Source: Shewanella sp. GD04112 (GTDB lineage: Bacteria > Pseudomonadota > Gammaproteobacteria > Enterobacterales > Shewanellaceae). From it: a DNA stretch of 64,000 nt. Both the position numbers and the translations under genes were made by a program. Below are positions 44,029 to 53,602 of the stretch, in pieces. Each line of letters opens with the position of its first letter. Position 1 is the stretch's first letter. The DNA is taken from NCBI RefSeq assembly GCF_029835735.1, contig NZ_JAOEAL010000001.1, positions 3,906,001-3,970,000 on the forward strand, given 5' to 3'. The notes under the pieces are model-generated. The model was not told where the DNA came from and did no database searches. It saw only the letters and a program-made list of their open reading frames with translations.

Positions 44029-45045
44029 TCAGCTTTGTTTAGCTGCAATCATCGCCAAACTGGTATCTAGCATACGATTTGCAAAGCCCCACTCGTTATC
44101 GCACCACAGCAACAGTTTAACCAACTGCCCTGCGCTCACCCGAGTTTGGGTGCCATCGACAATACTTGAGCGCGGATCATGGTTAAAATCACAGGATACG
44201 AGCGGCTCATCAGTATAGCCTAAGATACCGTTAAATCGTCCATTGGCGGCCAATTCTAACACTTGATTGACGGTGGCAATATCCACTGTTTTATCTAATG
44301 TTACCGAAAGATCGATAGCTGTAACGTTGATCGTGGGAACGCGCACCGAAATCGCCTCAAACTTGTCTTTCATATGCGGCAAAATCCGCTCGATACCGCG
44401 GGCAAGTTTAGTGTCGACGGGGATGATTGACTGACCCGCAGCTCGGGTGCGGCGTAAGTCATCATGATAGGCATCAATCACTTGCTGATCGTTCATCGCC
44501 GAATGGATAGTCGTAATCGCGCCGCTTTTCACGCCAAAGTGTTTATCCAGTACATCGATGACGGGCACGATACAGTTGGTCGTACAAGAAGCATTGGAAA
44601 CCACAGTATGCTCGGCACGCAGTAAGTCTTGGTTCACACCGTAAACGATAGTGCCGTCAACATCGGCAGAAGAAGGGTGACTGATTAAGACCTGTTTGGC
44701 GCCTGCGTGAATATGGGCCTCGCAACTGTTGCGATCTAAGATGGCGCCAGTCGCTTCATAGATGATGTCGATGTCCATCTCGCGCCAAGGTAACTTAGCT
44801 GGATCCGGTTCGTGGAGAATTTTGATGACGTCATCGCCGATCAGCATCTGATCATCGACTAATTTGACTCTGGGCTGAAACCGACCGTGGGTAGTGTCGT
44901 ACTGGGTCAGATGAATGATGGCTTCGGGCTTAGCCAACTCGTTGATTGCGACAATTTGTATTTGCTGACGTTTTCCGGACTCATATAAAGCGCGAAGGAT
45001 TGAGCGGCCAATACGACCATAACCATTGATTGCGACTCGGATCAT
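44029..45045 (-). CDS. epd: D-erythrose-4-phosphate dehydrogenase
   Basis: A 338-residue GAPDH-family enzyme that oxidises erythrose 4-phosphate to 4-phosphoerythronate for pyridoxal phosphate synthesis. It has the NAD motif NGYGRIGRS, the catalytic cysteine in SNASCTTNC (near residue 155), and TTIHSAMNDQQVIDAYH in place of the GAPDH sequence, which is the Epd pattern. Position between tkt and pgk is the usual epd-pgk-fba arrangement of gamma-proteobacteria. Confidence 0.95.
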   Translation of the reverse strand: MIRVAINGYGRIGRSILRALYESGKRQQIQIVAINELAKPEAIIHLTQYDTTHGRFQPRVKLVDDQMLIGDDVIKILHEPDPAKLPWREMDIDIIYEATGAILDRNSCEAHIHAGAKQVLISHPSSADVDGTIVYGVNQDLLRAEHTVVSNASCTTNCIVPVIDVLDKHFGVKSGAITTIHSAMNDQQVIDAYHDDLRRTRAAGQSIIPVDTKLARGIERILPHMKDKFEAISVRVPTINVTAIDLSVTLDKTVDIATVNQVLELAANGRFNGILGYTDEPLVSCDFNHDPRSSIVDGTQTRVSAGQLVKLLLWCDNEWGFANRMLDTSLAMIAAKQS

Positions 45046-45082
45046 TGAGGTCTTTATTTCCTCTTAACAATACTGCATATAC

Positions 45083-45111
45083 AAAAACGGCCTGCAAACG
45101 ATTGCAGGCCG
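45083..45111 (-). terminator. Terminator of tkt
   Basis: CGGCCTGCAA / TTGCAGGCCG perfect 10-bp stem, 4-base loop, with AAAAA on its left forming a T tract for minus-strand transcription. It separates tkt from epd. Confidence 0.85.
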
Positions 45112-45173
45112 CATTATACAGATTAACCTTTCAAAAGTTTAACCTTTTGTCGGTAATCTCATCACCTAAGCGA

Positions 45174-47168
45174 TTAGCCTAGTGATTTTGCAGCATTCAG
45201 CACATTTTCAACGGTGAAACCGAAGTGCTTCAGCAGCACGTTGCCTGGCGCAGACTCACCAAAAGTGGTCATGCCAACAACAGTGCCTTCGAAACCAACA
45301 TACTTGTACCAGAAGTCAGTATGGGCCGCTTCGATAGCAATACGCTTAGTCACAGCTTTTGGCAGTACAGATTCTTTGTAAGCGGCATCTTGCTTATCAA
45401 ATTCAGTGTTTGATGGCATAGAAACAACGCGAACTTGTTTGCCTTGCTCGGACAGCGCAGCCGCAGCTTCTACCGCTAATTGCACTTCACTACCAGTTGC
45501 AATCAGGATGTACTCAGGCGTACCTGCACAGTCTTGCAGTACGTAAGCGCCTTTTGCCACATTCGCTAACTGCTCAGCAGTACGTGCTTGAGCCTTCAGG
45601 TTTTGACGGCTGAATACTAGTGATGTTGGTGCATGACGACGTTCGATAGCCGCTTTCCAAGCCACTGCGGTTTCAGCCGCGTCACATGGGCGCCATACCG
45701 CCATGTTTGGCGTCATACGCAGGTTAGCTAATTGCTCAACAGGTTGGTGAGTTGGACCATCTTCACCTTGACCGATAGAGTCATGGGTGTAAACGAAGAT
45801 GTTTTGAATGCCCATCAGTGCAGACATACGTACTGCGTTACGTGCGTATTCCATGAACATCATGAAAGTCGCGCCGTAGTTGATGAAACCACCGTGGAGT
45901 GACACACCGTTCATGATGCCGCTCATACCGAACTCACGCACACCGTAGTACACGTAGTTACCTGCTGGATCTTCTTGAATACCTTTAGAACCTGCCCACA
46001 AGGTCAGGTTAGAACCCGCTAAGTCAGCACTGCCGCCTAACAGTTCAGGCAGAACCGCACCGAAGGCGGCAATCGCGTTTTGTGACGCTTTACGGCTCGC
46101 AATGCCTTCGCCTTTGGCTTGGCATTCTTGAATAAAGGCTTGCGCTTTAGCTTCGAAATCAGCTGGTAATTCACCTTTCAGCACACGGCGCTCGTATTCG
46201 GCAGCCAGTTCTGGGTAAGCAGCAGCGTAAGCGGCAAACTTGTCATTCCAAGCCGCTTCACGGGCGTTACCGGCTTCTTTAGCATCCCAACCTGCGTATA
46301 CGTCGGCAGGGATTTCGAATGGCGCATGTGGCCAGCCTAAGAATTCACGGGCTGCAGCGATTTCAGCATCACCTAATGGTGCGCCGTGGCAATCGTGGCT
46401 GCCAGATTTGTTTGGTGAACCAAAACCGATAATGGTTTTGCAGCAGATCATGGTTGGCTTGTCGGTCACCGCTTTTGCCGCTTCGATAGCCGCGCGAATC
46501 GCATCGCTATCGTGACCATCAACGTTAGCAATCACGTGCCAGCCGTATGATTCGAAACGTTTTGGCGTGTCATCGGTAAACCAGCCTTCCACATGACCGT
46601 CGATAGAGATGCCGTTGTCATCCCAAAATGCGATCAGTTTGCCTAGGCCTAAGGTACCTGCCAGAGAACAAGCTTCGTGGGAAATACCTTCCATCAAGCA
46701 GCCATCGCCGAGGAAGCAGTAAGTGTAGTGGTCAACAATCTCATGACCTTCACGGTTAAACTGTGCCGCTAAGGTTTTTTCTGCAATCGCCATACCCACA
46801 GCGTTGCTGATCCCCGCCCCTAATGGGCCAGTGGTGGTTTCAACACCAGGGGTGTAACCGTATTCTGGGTGACCCGGAGTTTTTGAATGTAACTGACGGA
46901 ATTGCTTCAGTTCATCGATAGGCAGGTCGTAGCCAGTCAGGTGTAATAAAGAGTAGATCAGCATAGATCCGTGACCGTTAGAGAGGATAAAACGATCTCT
47001 ATCTACCCATTTCGGATTGTTCGGATTGTGCTTAAGGAAATCATTCCACAGCACTTCAGCAATATCTGCCATGCCCATTGGGGCGCCAGGGTGGCCTGAG
47101 TTTGCTTTTTGAACTGCATCCATACTTAACGCACGGATTGCGTTGGCGAGTACTTTACGGGAAGACAT
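45174..47168 (-). CDS. tkt: Transketolase
   Basis: A 664-residue thiamine diphosphate enzyme of the non-oxidative pentose phosphate pathway, moving two-carbon units between sugar phosphates. The ThDP motif GDGCLMEG...WDDNGIS is present. Other hallmarks include SGHPGAPMGMA at the N-terminus and THDSIGQGEDGPTHQPVEQ in the pyrimidine domain. It supplies erythrose 4-phosphate, the substrate of the next gene, epd. It is divergent from metK across 480 bp. Confidence 0.97.
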   Translation of the reverse strand: MSSRKVLANAIRALSMDAVQKANSGHPGAPMGMADIAEVLWNDFLKHNPNNPKWVDRDRFILSNGHGSMLIYSLLHLTGYDLPIDELKQFRQLHSKTPGHPEYGYTPGVETTTGPLGAGISNAVGMAIAEKTLAAQFNREGHEIVDHYTYCFLGDGCLMEGISHEACSLAGTLGLGKLIAFWDDNGISIDGHVEGWFTDDTPKRFESYGWHVIANVDGHDSDAIRAAIEAAKAVTDKPTMICCKTIIGFGSPNKSGSHDCHGAPLGDAEIAAAREFLGWPHAPFEIPADVYAGWDAKEAGNAREAAWNDKFAAYAAAYPELAAEYERRVLKGELPADFEAKAQAFIQECQAKGEGIASRKASQNAIAAFGAVLPELLGGSADLAGSNLTLWAGSKGIQEDPAGNYVYYGVREFGMSGIMNGVSLHGGFINYGATFMMFMEYARNAVRMSALMGIQNIFVYTHDSIGQGEDGPTHQPVEQLANLRMTPNMAVWRPCDAAETAVAWKAAIERRHAPTSLVFSRQNLKAQARTAEQLANVAKGAYVLQDCAGTPEYILIATGSEVQLAVEAAAALSEQGKQVRVVSMPSNTEFDKQDAAYKESVLPKAVTKRIAIEAAHTDFWYKYVGFEGTVVGMTTFGESAPGNVLLKHFGFTVENVLNAAKSLG

Positions 47169-47647
47169 GCTCTCTCCTGCTTAATTTGTGGGGTCTAGCG
47201 GGCAATTTGGACGCATATTTTCCCCTACATAGCGAAGCGACGCAAACGAAAATTGCATTCCACTGTCCAGTCTGGTGGATTACACCTTTGAAGGTTTAGG
47301 CGAATTCATCTTAAAACACATTAAACACATTTGTAATACAATAATTCAAATATGTTATATCCTTTATTACATTGCCCCCCATAACGATAAGGCTACAACC
47401 TTGGTTTGAGCTTAGCTCAGCGACAACTTACCCACCTCATCTGGAACAAAAACCACATACCACTATCAATTCATTGAGTTAGAGCAGAAACTCCAGCGCC
47501 ACAAACTCTCTCCGATTTGGGGCTTACCTCACTTTACACACAAATATTTAGTTTAGGGGGTGTCAACCAAGGGAAATTCCACTAAAATAGCCGTCTAGAT
47601 GTAGATGCTTCTACACGTTTGATTGCTAACGACGAGATTTTCCTACT
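47169..47647. other. Divergent promoter region between tkt and metK
   Basis: About 480 bp without a gene. The metK side has a tandem MetJ operator (separate entry) and a plausible promoter: TAAAAT at 47583-47588 with TGTCAA 16 bases upstream. The tkt side shows nothing I can name. Confidence 0.55.
47589..47620 (+). promoter_or_regulatory. Tandem MetJ operator of metK (four met boxes)
   Basis: Four consecutive 8-mers, AGCCGTCT, AGATGTAG, ATGCTTCT and ACACGTTT, match the met-box consensus AGACGTCT at 7, 5, 5 and 6 of 8 positions. They lie just after the likely -10 element and 28 bp before the metK start. MetJ with bound S-adenosylmethionine would repress metK here, giving product feedback. The match is visible; the binding is inferred. 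Confidence 0.8.
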
Positions 47648-48799
47648 ATGGCAAAGCACTTGTTTACTTCTGAGTCGGTCTCAGAAGGTCATCCCGATAA
47701 GATTGCAGATCAGATTTCTGATGCTGTGCTAGACGCGATTCTGGCCCAAGATCCTAAAGCACGTGTTGCGTGCGAAACATATGTCAAAACTGGCATGGTA
47801 TTAGTAGGTGGCGAAGTGACCACCTCTGCCTGGGTTGATATTGAAGAGCTGACCCGTAAAACGGTTCGTGAAATTGGTTATGTCCATTCAGATATGGGCT
47901 TCGATGCCGATTCTTGCGCAGTATTAAATGCGATTGGTAAACAGTCTCCAGACATCAACCAAGGTGTCGACCGTGCCGATCCAAAAGAACAAGGTGCCGG
48001 CGACCAAGGTTTAATGTTTGGTTATGCCAGCAACGAAACCGACATTCTGATGCCAGCGCCAATCACCTATGCCCACGCATTAGTGAAGCGCCAATCAGAA
48101 GTGCGTAAAGATGGCACTCTGCCATGGTTACGCCCTGATGCGAAAAGCCAAGTCACCTTCGCTTACGAAGACAACAAAATTGTCGGTATCGATGCGATCG
48201 TACTGTCTACCCAACACAGCCCAGACATCGCCCAAGCGGATCTGATCGAAGGCGTGATGGAAACCATCATCAAGCCAGTTCTGCCAGCACAATGGCTGAA
48301 CAAGGACACTAAATACTTCATCAACCCAACTGGCCGTTTCGTTATCGGTGGTCCAATGGGTGACTGTGGTTTAACCGGTCGTAAGATCATCGTAGACACC
48401 TACGGCGGTATGGCACGTCACGGTGGTGGTGCTTTCTCTGGTAAAGACCCATCAAAAGTTGACCGTAGTGCGGCCTACGCTGCCCGTTACGTAGCGAAAA
48501 ACATCGTAGCTGCGGGTCTGGCTGACCGTTGTGAGATCCAAGTGTCTTACGCTATCGGTGTGGCTGAACCTACGTCTATCAGCGTTGAGACTTTCGGTAC
48601 AGGTAAAGTGTCTGAAGAAGTCTTAATCAAGTTAGTCCGTCAACACTTCGACCTGCGTCCATACGGCCTGACCGAAATGTTGAACCTAGCTCGCCCAATC
48701 TATCAAGCAACCGCCGCTTATGGTCACTTTGGCCGTAACGAGTTCCCTTGGGAAGCGACGGATAAAGCTGACGCACTACGCGCCGATGCTGGTCTGTAA
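47648..48799 (+). CDS. metK: S-adenosylmethionine synthetase
   Basis: A 383-residue cytoplasmic enzyme making S-adenosylmethionine from methionine and ATP. The N-terminus FTSESVSEGHPDK, the GAGDQGLMFGYA loop and the GGGAFSGKDPSKVDRS phosphate-binding segment are diagnostic. The length equals that of E. coli MetK. Regulated by the adjacent MetJ boxes. Followed by a strong terminator. Confidence 0.98.
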   Translation: MAKHLFTSESVSEGHPDKIADQISDAVLDAILAQDPKARVACETYVKTGMVLVGGEVTTSAWVDIEELTRKTVREIGYVHSDMGFDADSCAVLNAIGKQSPDINQGVDRADPKEQGAGDQGLMFGYASNETDILMPAPITYAHALVKRQSEVRKDGTLPWLRPDAKSQVTFAYEDNKIVGIDAIVLSTQHSPDIAQADLIEGVMETIIKPVLPAQWLNKDTKYFINPTGRFVIGGPMGDCGLTGRKIIVDTYGGMARHGGGAFSGKDPSKVDRSAAYAARYVAKNIVAAGLADRCEIQVSYAIGVAEPTSISVETFGTGKVSEEVLIKLVRQHFDLRPYGLTEMLNLARPIYQATAAYGHFGRNEFPWEATDKADALRADAGL

Positions 48800-48827
48800 T
48801 CTGCATTAAGCTCACGCTTTCGCTCGT

Positions 48828-48856
48828 AAAAAACCGCCTTAGGGCGGTTTTTTTTA
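48828..48856 (+). terminator. Terminator of metK
   Basis: AAACCGCC / GGCGGTTT stem with a 4-base loop and eight T residues. Confidence 0.93.
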
Positions 48857-48930
48857 TGCTTAGGATGTATTGCCTAACCCCATCATAATCAGCAAGATGG
48901 CTTTCACTATAGGCAAAAGACAGGGACTCA

Positions 48931-49380
48931 ATGAAGCCGTTAATCGCACAACTCCAATCCTGTTCTTGGGCGACCAAGGTGGGCCATAACGAGCCCATGG
49001 CCAAAACCTTAGGCAGCCTAGAAGACATAGCCACTCATCTTGAAAGGGATCCAGACCGTTTTTTCGAACCGCCCTACTCCAAACCCTATGAAAGCTTATG
49101 TGTTAGCGACCATCAGCAAGCCGACAGATTAAAGCCCCAAGTCTCTAGCGAAATCGTCGCTCAAATCGCTAAAGCCGCCTATCTGGAAATCTGGAAAATA
49201 GTACCCGTTGCTGAGATTTGCGCACTGGTGTCAGATGATGCCGATACCTTAGCCACTTTACTGTTAGCCAATGCAACGCTCTCAGAATTTACCCAAGAAC
49301 GTTTAGCCTGGTACTTGCAAGGACGGCTTCCTTTTGGCTATCAAGGGAATTATCCGACGGGGGAATGGTTAATCCTATAA
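48931..49380 (+). CDS. Hypothetical cytoplasmic protein
   Basis: A 149-residue soluble protein with no signal or membrane segment, not recognised by me. It is mostly helical in appearance. Its end (WYLQGRLPFGYQGNYPTGEWLIL) is aromatic- and glycine-rich, while the middle (EIVAQIAKAAYLEIWKIVPVAEICALVSDD) is hydrophobic-helical. It is convergent with the 113-residue gene at 49387, with only six bases between the two stop codons and no terminator. Confidence 0.65.
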   Translation: MKPLIAQLQSCSWATKVGHNEPMAKTLGSLEDIATHLERDPDRFFEPPYSKPYESLCVSDHQQADRLKPQVSSEIVAQIAKAAYLEIWKIVPVAEICALVSDDADTLATLLLANATLSEFTQERLAWYLQGRLPFGYQGNYPTGEWLIL

Positions 49381-49386
49381 CTCGGA

Positions 49387-49728
49387 TTAACAGTGGTCAA
49401 AATGAGCGTTTTGCATACACAGCAGGTTTATCTGCGCGGCGGATAACAGTACACAGTCTTGCACGCCGATTATCCTTGCACCTTGAACGGCCTCTGGTGT
49501 TAAACGTTCTATAGCCGTGCTGTAGGCATTGGTTCTACCGCAATCGAGCCAACAATCCTCAATCTGCAGCCAATAGTGGGGGCGACTGTCGTCGCAATCG
49601 ACTTCAAATCCACGGGCTTCGCATTGCTGCAACGCACTCTCGGATAGCAAGACTCGCAAATTATCCCAAGCCGACAAATTGGCATTGGCGTATGTCGTCA
49701 GCAGATTGCTGACCAAGGTATCACTCAC
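49387..49728 (-). CDS. Small hypothetical protein coupled to the PTS-EAL gene
   Basis: A 113-residue soluble protein with six cysteines (for example WLDCGRT, QDCVLL and the C-terminal FDHC). The start is GTG at 49728, inside the end of the EAL gene (overlap GTGAGTGA), with GGAGAG as ribosome site. A longer in-frame opening upstream would lie inside the EAL coding region and is rejected. The family is not recognised. The overlap implies translational coupling and perhaps a joint function with the EAL protein. Confidence 0.65.
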   Translation of the reverse strand: MSDTLVSNLLTTYANANLSAWDNLRVLLSESALQQCEARGFEVDCDDSRPHYWLQIEDCWLDCGRTNAYSTAIERLTPEAVQGARIIGVQDCVLLSAAQINLLCMQNAHFDHC

Positions 49729-51736
49729 TATTTCTCTCCAACCAAAAGGCTTTAGCCTCGGGTCCTGGCATCGCCTTGGCGTATAACCAGCCCTGCACAT
49801 AACTCACCCCCGCCGCTTTAACAAACTCGGCTTCTTCAGGGGTTTCAACTCCTTCGGCAATCAAACTAAAGCCTAAACTATTACAAAGCTTACAGATTTG
49901 CAGATACAAGGTACGCCCTTTTGGCTCGCTGGTATTGGCCAGAATACTGCGGTCGAGCTTAATCCCATCCACATTGATCCGACTCAGTAAACTTAAGCTA
50001 GAAAACCCTGTCCCGAAGTCATCTAAGAAGAAGCTAAACCCATGTTGTTTAAGCTGCTTCATGCTGTTATCGATACGATTTAAATCCAACATAAAGGCCG
50101 ATTCTAACATCTCAATTTCGACTCGGTTGGCGACGCTGCCTAACCTTTCATTCATGGTCGCCAACAATTGGGGATCGGTAATATTGTTTGGGTCGATATT
50201 GATGCTCACTTTTGGGTAAAAGCCTTCTAATTCCCAGCGAGCGAGATCCTCTGCAACCGTATTAATCACAAAGCGGTCGATGATATGGGAATAGCCCGCA
50301 CGCTGAAAAGCATCAATAAAATACGGCCCCTTTAACTTACCATGCTCATCCTTCAGGCGAATAAGCGCCTCATATCCAACAACATGATTAGTGCTTAAGG
50401 CAATTTTAGGCTGATAGTGTAGTTGAAGCTCCCCCGCCAAGACTTCTTTGATGGTCTTCTCGAGGTTTAATTCGGCCTTAAGTGATTCGGACTGCTGCTG
50501 TGAATAATGCTGCTCCGTCATACGGTCTATATCCGCTTGAAACTGCACACGTTTAATTAATTCACTATCAAACTCATAGTGCTCAGACATCAAGGAGAAA
50601 CGTCGTACAAAGGGCAGATAAATCAATACCCCAAGTCCGATTAATAACACTTGGAAAAACACCGCGCTCAAGTGCCCGCTGGCAATGTAAGCGTTGAGCA
50701 GTGGCGGTGTGATCCAAGGGAAACTGTGCCCCTCAAAGCTTAAGATCCCAACATGGATAGCACTGTAGGCCAAGATAAAATTAACCAGTGGCGATAGAAT
50801 AAACGGCACTAATAAGCGCGGATTAAAGATAATCGGTAGGCCGTAAATCAGAATTTCATTGATGTTAAAAATCGCAAAGGGTGTGGCAATTTTCGCAATA
50901 TGCCGAGTGGCACTGTCTTTAGCACCGATAAAAATGGCAATGATCAGCGATAGCGTCGCGCCACTGCCACCATAGAGAATAAACAAGTCCATAAACTGGC
51001 TCGCAGTCAGGTGCGGCACCAATTCCATTAAGCCATTATCGACACCAATTAGCAGCAGATAGGCGTTATCGCCATGCACTCCAAAACACCAGAGCACATG
51101 AGTGAGCAGGATCCGCATAAACAGTTGCACACCTAGGCTAGCTTGTTGCAACCCTTCTATAAATGGCGCAAATAACCATTCTAAAAAGATAGAAGCTTCG
51201 GCAACGATGGCAAACAGACCGATAAAACCGATCACTATAGGGAAGAATAAATTTAAATGTTGTTTTAAGTAACGACTCAGCGCCTTCGCTTTAATCAGTT
51301 GCAGCCCCTTCCATGCACTCAAAAAACGTAATAAATAGGCAGAGATAATTGGCAAAACCGCAATCCGCGGATCCGCCAAAATGGCGCGTACATAATCGAG
51401 ATTAAATACATTCCCCGTATCTTGGGCATTAATGGCGAGTAAAATACTGAGCGACAAAGAACACACCACAATTGCCGACAGCTGCAGATATTTAGCGAAG
51501 TGAAAAGACAAAGAAATCAGTGCAAGTAATGGAAAAATCTTTGAAAGTTGCACCGAAAAAAAACTAATTCCCTGATGAAACGCAGAGCCTTGCCAAGTCG
51601 GAATACTGATATCGAGTAAGGCAATAATCAGCGAGAGAAACGAATTAATCAAAATAAAAGGCAGTAACGCGATAAAGGATTCACGTATCGAAATGAGAAA
51701 ACTTCTATCAAGAAATTGGCGTAGCTCAAACTTCAT
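49721..51736 (-). CDS. PTS EIIC-like membrane domain fused to an EAL c-di-GMP phosphodiesterase
   Basis: A 671-residue protein. The first ~370 residues hold about ten hydrophobic helices resembling the cellobiose/lactose PTS permease EIIC (INEILIYGLPIIFNPRLLVPFIL). No EIIA or EIIB follows, so sugar phosphorylation is unlikely. The C-terminal domain (from about 420) is EAL: the E-A-L motif near residue 455 (VGYEALIRL), VEIEMLES, DDFGTGFSSLSLL near 574 and AEGVET. These residues suggest an active c-di-GMP phosphodiesterase. The membrane part probably senses a carbohydrate or acts as a scaffold. Coupled to the small gene at 49387. Confidence 0.9.
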   Translation of the reverse strand: MKFELRQFLDRSFLISIRESFIALLPFILINSFLSLIIALLDISIPTWQGSAFHQGISFFSVQLSKIFPLLALISLSFHFAKYLQLSAIVVCSLSLSILLAINAQDTGNVFNLDYVRAILADPRIAVLPIISAYLLRFLSAWKGLQLIKAKALSRYLKQHLNLFFPIVIGFIGLFAIVAEASIFLEWLFAPFIEGLQQASLGVQLFMRILLTHVLWCFGVHGDNAYLLLIGVDNGLMELVPHLTASQFMDLFILYGGSGATLSLIIAIFIGAKDSATRHIAKIATPFAIFNINEILIYGLPIIFNPRLLVPFILSPLVNFILAYSAIHVGILSFEGHSFPWITPPLLNAYIASGHLSAVFFQVLLIGLGVLIYLPFVRRFSLMSEHYEFDSELIKRVQFQADIDRMTEQHYSQQQSESLKAELNLEKTIKEVLAGELQLHYQPKIALSTNHVVGYEALIRLKDEHGKLKGPYFIDAFQRAGYSHIIDRFVINTVAEDLARWELEGFYPKVSINIDPNNITDPQLLATMNERLGSVANRVEIEMLESAFMLDLNRIDNSMKQLKQHGFSFFLDDFGTGFSSLSLLSRINVDGIKLDRSILANTSEPKGRTLYLQICKLCNSLGFSLIAEGVETPEEAEFVKAAGVSYVQGWLYAKAMPGPEAKAFWLERNSE

Positions 51737-51853
51737 AGCAGCATTTATATTGATTAGTATTCTCTAACCATAGTCGATACAGAGTATTCCTCATAACGAT
51801 ATGCACTAAATACTGAGTTTCCAAGCAAGAACAAGTGTCAATCTGGATGTTCA

Positions 51854-52402
51854 CTAAGCTTGAGTGCGCGCCACCATTAAATAGTAATCTCTTGCCGAAA
51901 CGGTAAAGAAATCGACCACTTGCATTGTTGCCTTTTGGGTATGAGCGGCAAAGGAACGCTCGTTTTCCTCGGCAATAAAGGTCACCGCATAGGCAAAATG
52001 AGGGGCAAGTTGCTGATAAATCCCCTTCACCAACGCTTCAAAAATCCCCTGACCTCGATAGTGTTTATCTATCCAAATGGGGCCATACTGACAAGTATTC
52101 AGCTTCGTTAACTTAGGGCCGTCCCACTCGGCCTTAGCTAAGCGATTAAGGAGCGTGCGATAAACTGGCCAAGTTTCGAAAAAGGCCCAACGCCCGGCAA
52201 TCACATAACCAATAATCCGCTCTTTATCCTCGGCCACCACCACCCAATGTCGAGTCACTAATTCGGTCAGCTCACTACGGCCAAAGGCTTGCCCCTCCAA
52301 GCCCATCGCCGAAGACGCCAGTTCATCATTGAGGAAGGTTCTTTCTAATAAAACTAAAGAATCAATATCTTGCGTCGTAGCTGGGCGTATATTTACTGTC
52401 AT
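51854..52402 (-). CDS. GNAT family N-acetyltransferase
   Basis: A 182-residue single-domain acetyltransferase. IDKHYRGQGIFEALVKGI carries the acetyl-CoA loop (RGQGI), preceded by VVAEDKERIIGYVIAG. The C-terminal part has aromatic residues typical of the acceptor side. The acceptor is unknown. Single gene, divergent from the GAF/GGDEF-like gene. Confidence 0.82.
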   Translation of the reverse strand: MTVNIRPATTQDIDSLVLLERTFLNDELASSAMGLEGQAFGRSELTELVTRHWVVVAEDKERIIGYVIAGRWAFFETWPVYRTLLNRLAKAEWDGPKLTKLNTCQYGPIWIDKHYRGQGIFEALVKGIYQQLAPHFAYAVTFIAEENERSFAAHTQKATMQVVDFFTVSARDYYLMVARTQA

Positions 52403-52575
52403 TATCTAAACTCAATTTGGCGAGCAATGTGGCTGGCGGCGCGCCAGTATACAGGAGTCCTAAATCATCCCAATAATAGATGCATAAAAACTGATGTTTT
52501 TTTAGCCCATTGATTTGCAAATTATCCTGTTGTTTCCCAAACTTAAGGCATATTTTTTGCCCTTTAGGCGCCACC

Positions 52576-53589
52576 ATGTTGCCCGAAACCATCAACCCCA
52601 ATGTCAGCCTGCTCGATAGTGACCACCAGCAAGTCAATCTCGGTCGCTGGATGCATCAATGCGAGTTGATTAAAAGCTATTACAGCGCCACCAGTGTGTT
52701 TGTGCTGCAAATGACTCAATCTGGTTTTGAAGTGATTGTCAGCTCAGTGAGTGAAACGCCACTCTTTACCTCGGGTACTTTGTTTGCGAGCGACTTTCCC
52801 CTGTTTGAACAACTTAAACATAGTCCAGCGGAAGGAGACTATCTTAATCTCGGTCGTTTTATGCTCGACGAACTGCCACGGGATTTTGATGGTATTCAAC
52901 ATATTCTCTCCCGCCCTATCGCTTGGCCCGACGGCAGCCAATTTGGTTCGCTGTGCGTGTTAAATCCCCATATGGTCGAGCCCGCGAGCAACAGCGCCAT
53001 GCTCGAGCCGTTCCAAATTTTATTGCAGCAGGAGTTATCCCTGTTATGCCAAAACCACCGCATTGAATCCCTATCGATGCGCGATCAAGAGACCGGCATG
53101 CTCAACCATTATGGTTTTATGATGATGGCGCCTAGGCAACTCAATCTAGGACGCCGTTTTGGCGCCCACGCAGGAATCGTCTTCTTCGAGTTAACAGAAG
53201 CAAATTCGTCGGAAAATACTTTAGAAGAGAAACACCATAGACTGCTGGGCAATTTGGTCCAAGATACTATTCGCACCGCCGATGTGGCCGCCCATTACAG
53301 TGAGACTCAATTTGTGGTGTTAGCTTTCGTCGATAGCGAGCGCGATATATTGCACATTATGAAGCGGGTCGAAAAACAATTAGAACAACAAAACCCCCAT
53401 CTAAAACTCGATGCCAGTTACAGCTTCTTTACCCCAGAATCGACGGCCAAGTTAGCGCCCATGATGGAAGATGCGCGCTGCAAACTGAAATCCATGCAGC
53501 CAGAGCCTGAACCAAACCAAGCAAATCAAGCGCCCAAGTTCGATGCCGAGCAGTATGATAATCCCGCCGCCGACTCGGCCGAGCTCTAG
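52576..53589 (+). CDS. GAF-domain protein with degenerate GGDEF domain
   Basis: A 337-residue soluble protein. The N-terminal part (about 10-160) looks like a GAF domain (FGSLCVLNPHMVEP is the usual strand-turn). The C-terminal part (about 170-315) has the opening of a GGDEF domain (DQETGMLNHYGF), but the signature is lost: HYSETQFVVLAF (about 238-249) stands where GGDEF should be. No cyclase activity is expected. The tail is Pro/Asn/Glu-rich and disordered. The start at 52576 has AGG upstream; a frame opening at 52510 is less likely. Confidence 0.8.
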   Translation: MLPETINPNVSLLDSDHQQVNLGRWMHQCELIKSYYSATSVFVLQMTQSGFEVIVSSVSETPLFTSGTLFASDFPLFEQLKHSPAEGDYLNLGRFMLDELPRDFDGIQHILSRPIAWPDGSQFGSLCVLNPHMVEPASNSAMLEPFQILLQQELSLLCQNHRIESLSMRDQETGMLNHYGFMMMAPRQLNLGRRFGAHAGIVFFELTEANSSENTLEEKHHRLLGNLVQDTIRTADVAAHYSETQFVVLAFVDSERDILHIMKRVEKQLEQQNPHLKLDASYSFFTPESTAKLAPMMEDARCKLKSMQPEPEPNQANQAPKFDAEQYDNPAADSAEL

Positions 53590-53602
53590 CTTTTACGCGG
53601 GA

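Noticed and set aside
49729..49800. A longer start for the small gene after the PTS-EAL gene
   Set aside because: It would lie inside the conserved EAL coding sequence; GTG at 49728 has a proper ribosome site and an 8-bp overlap.
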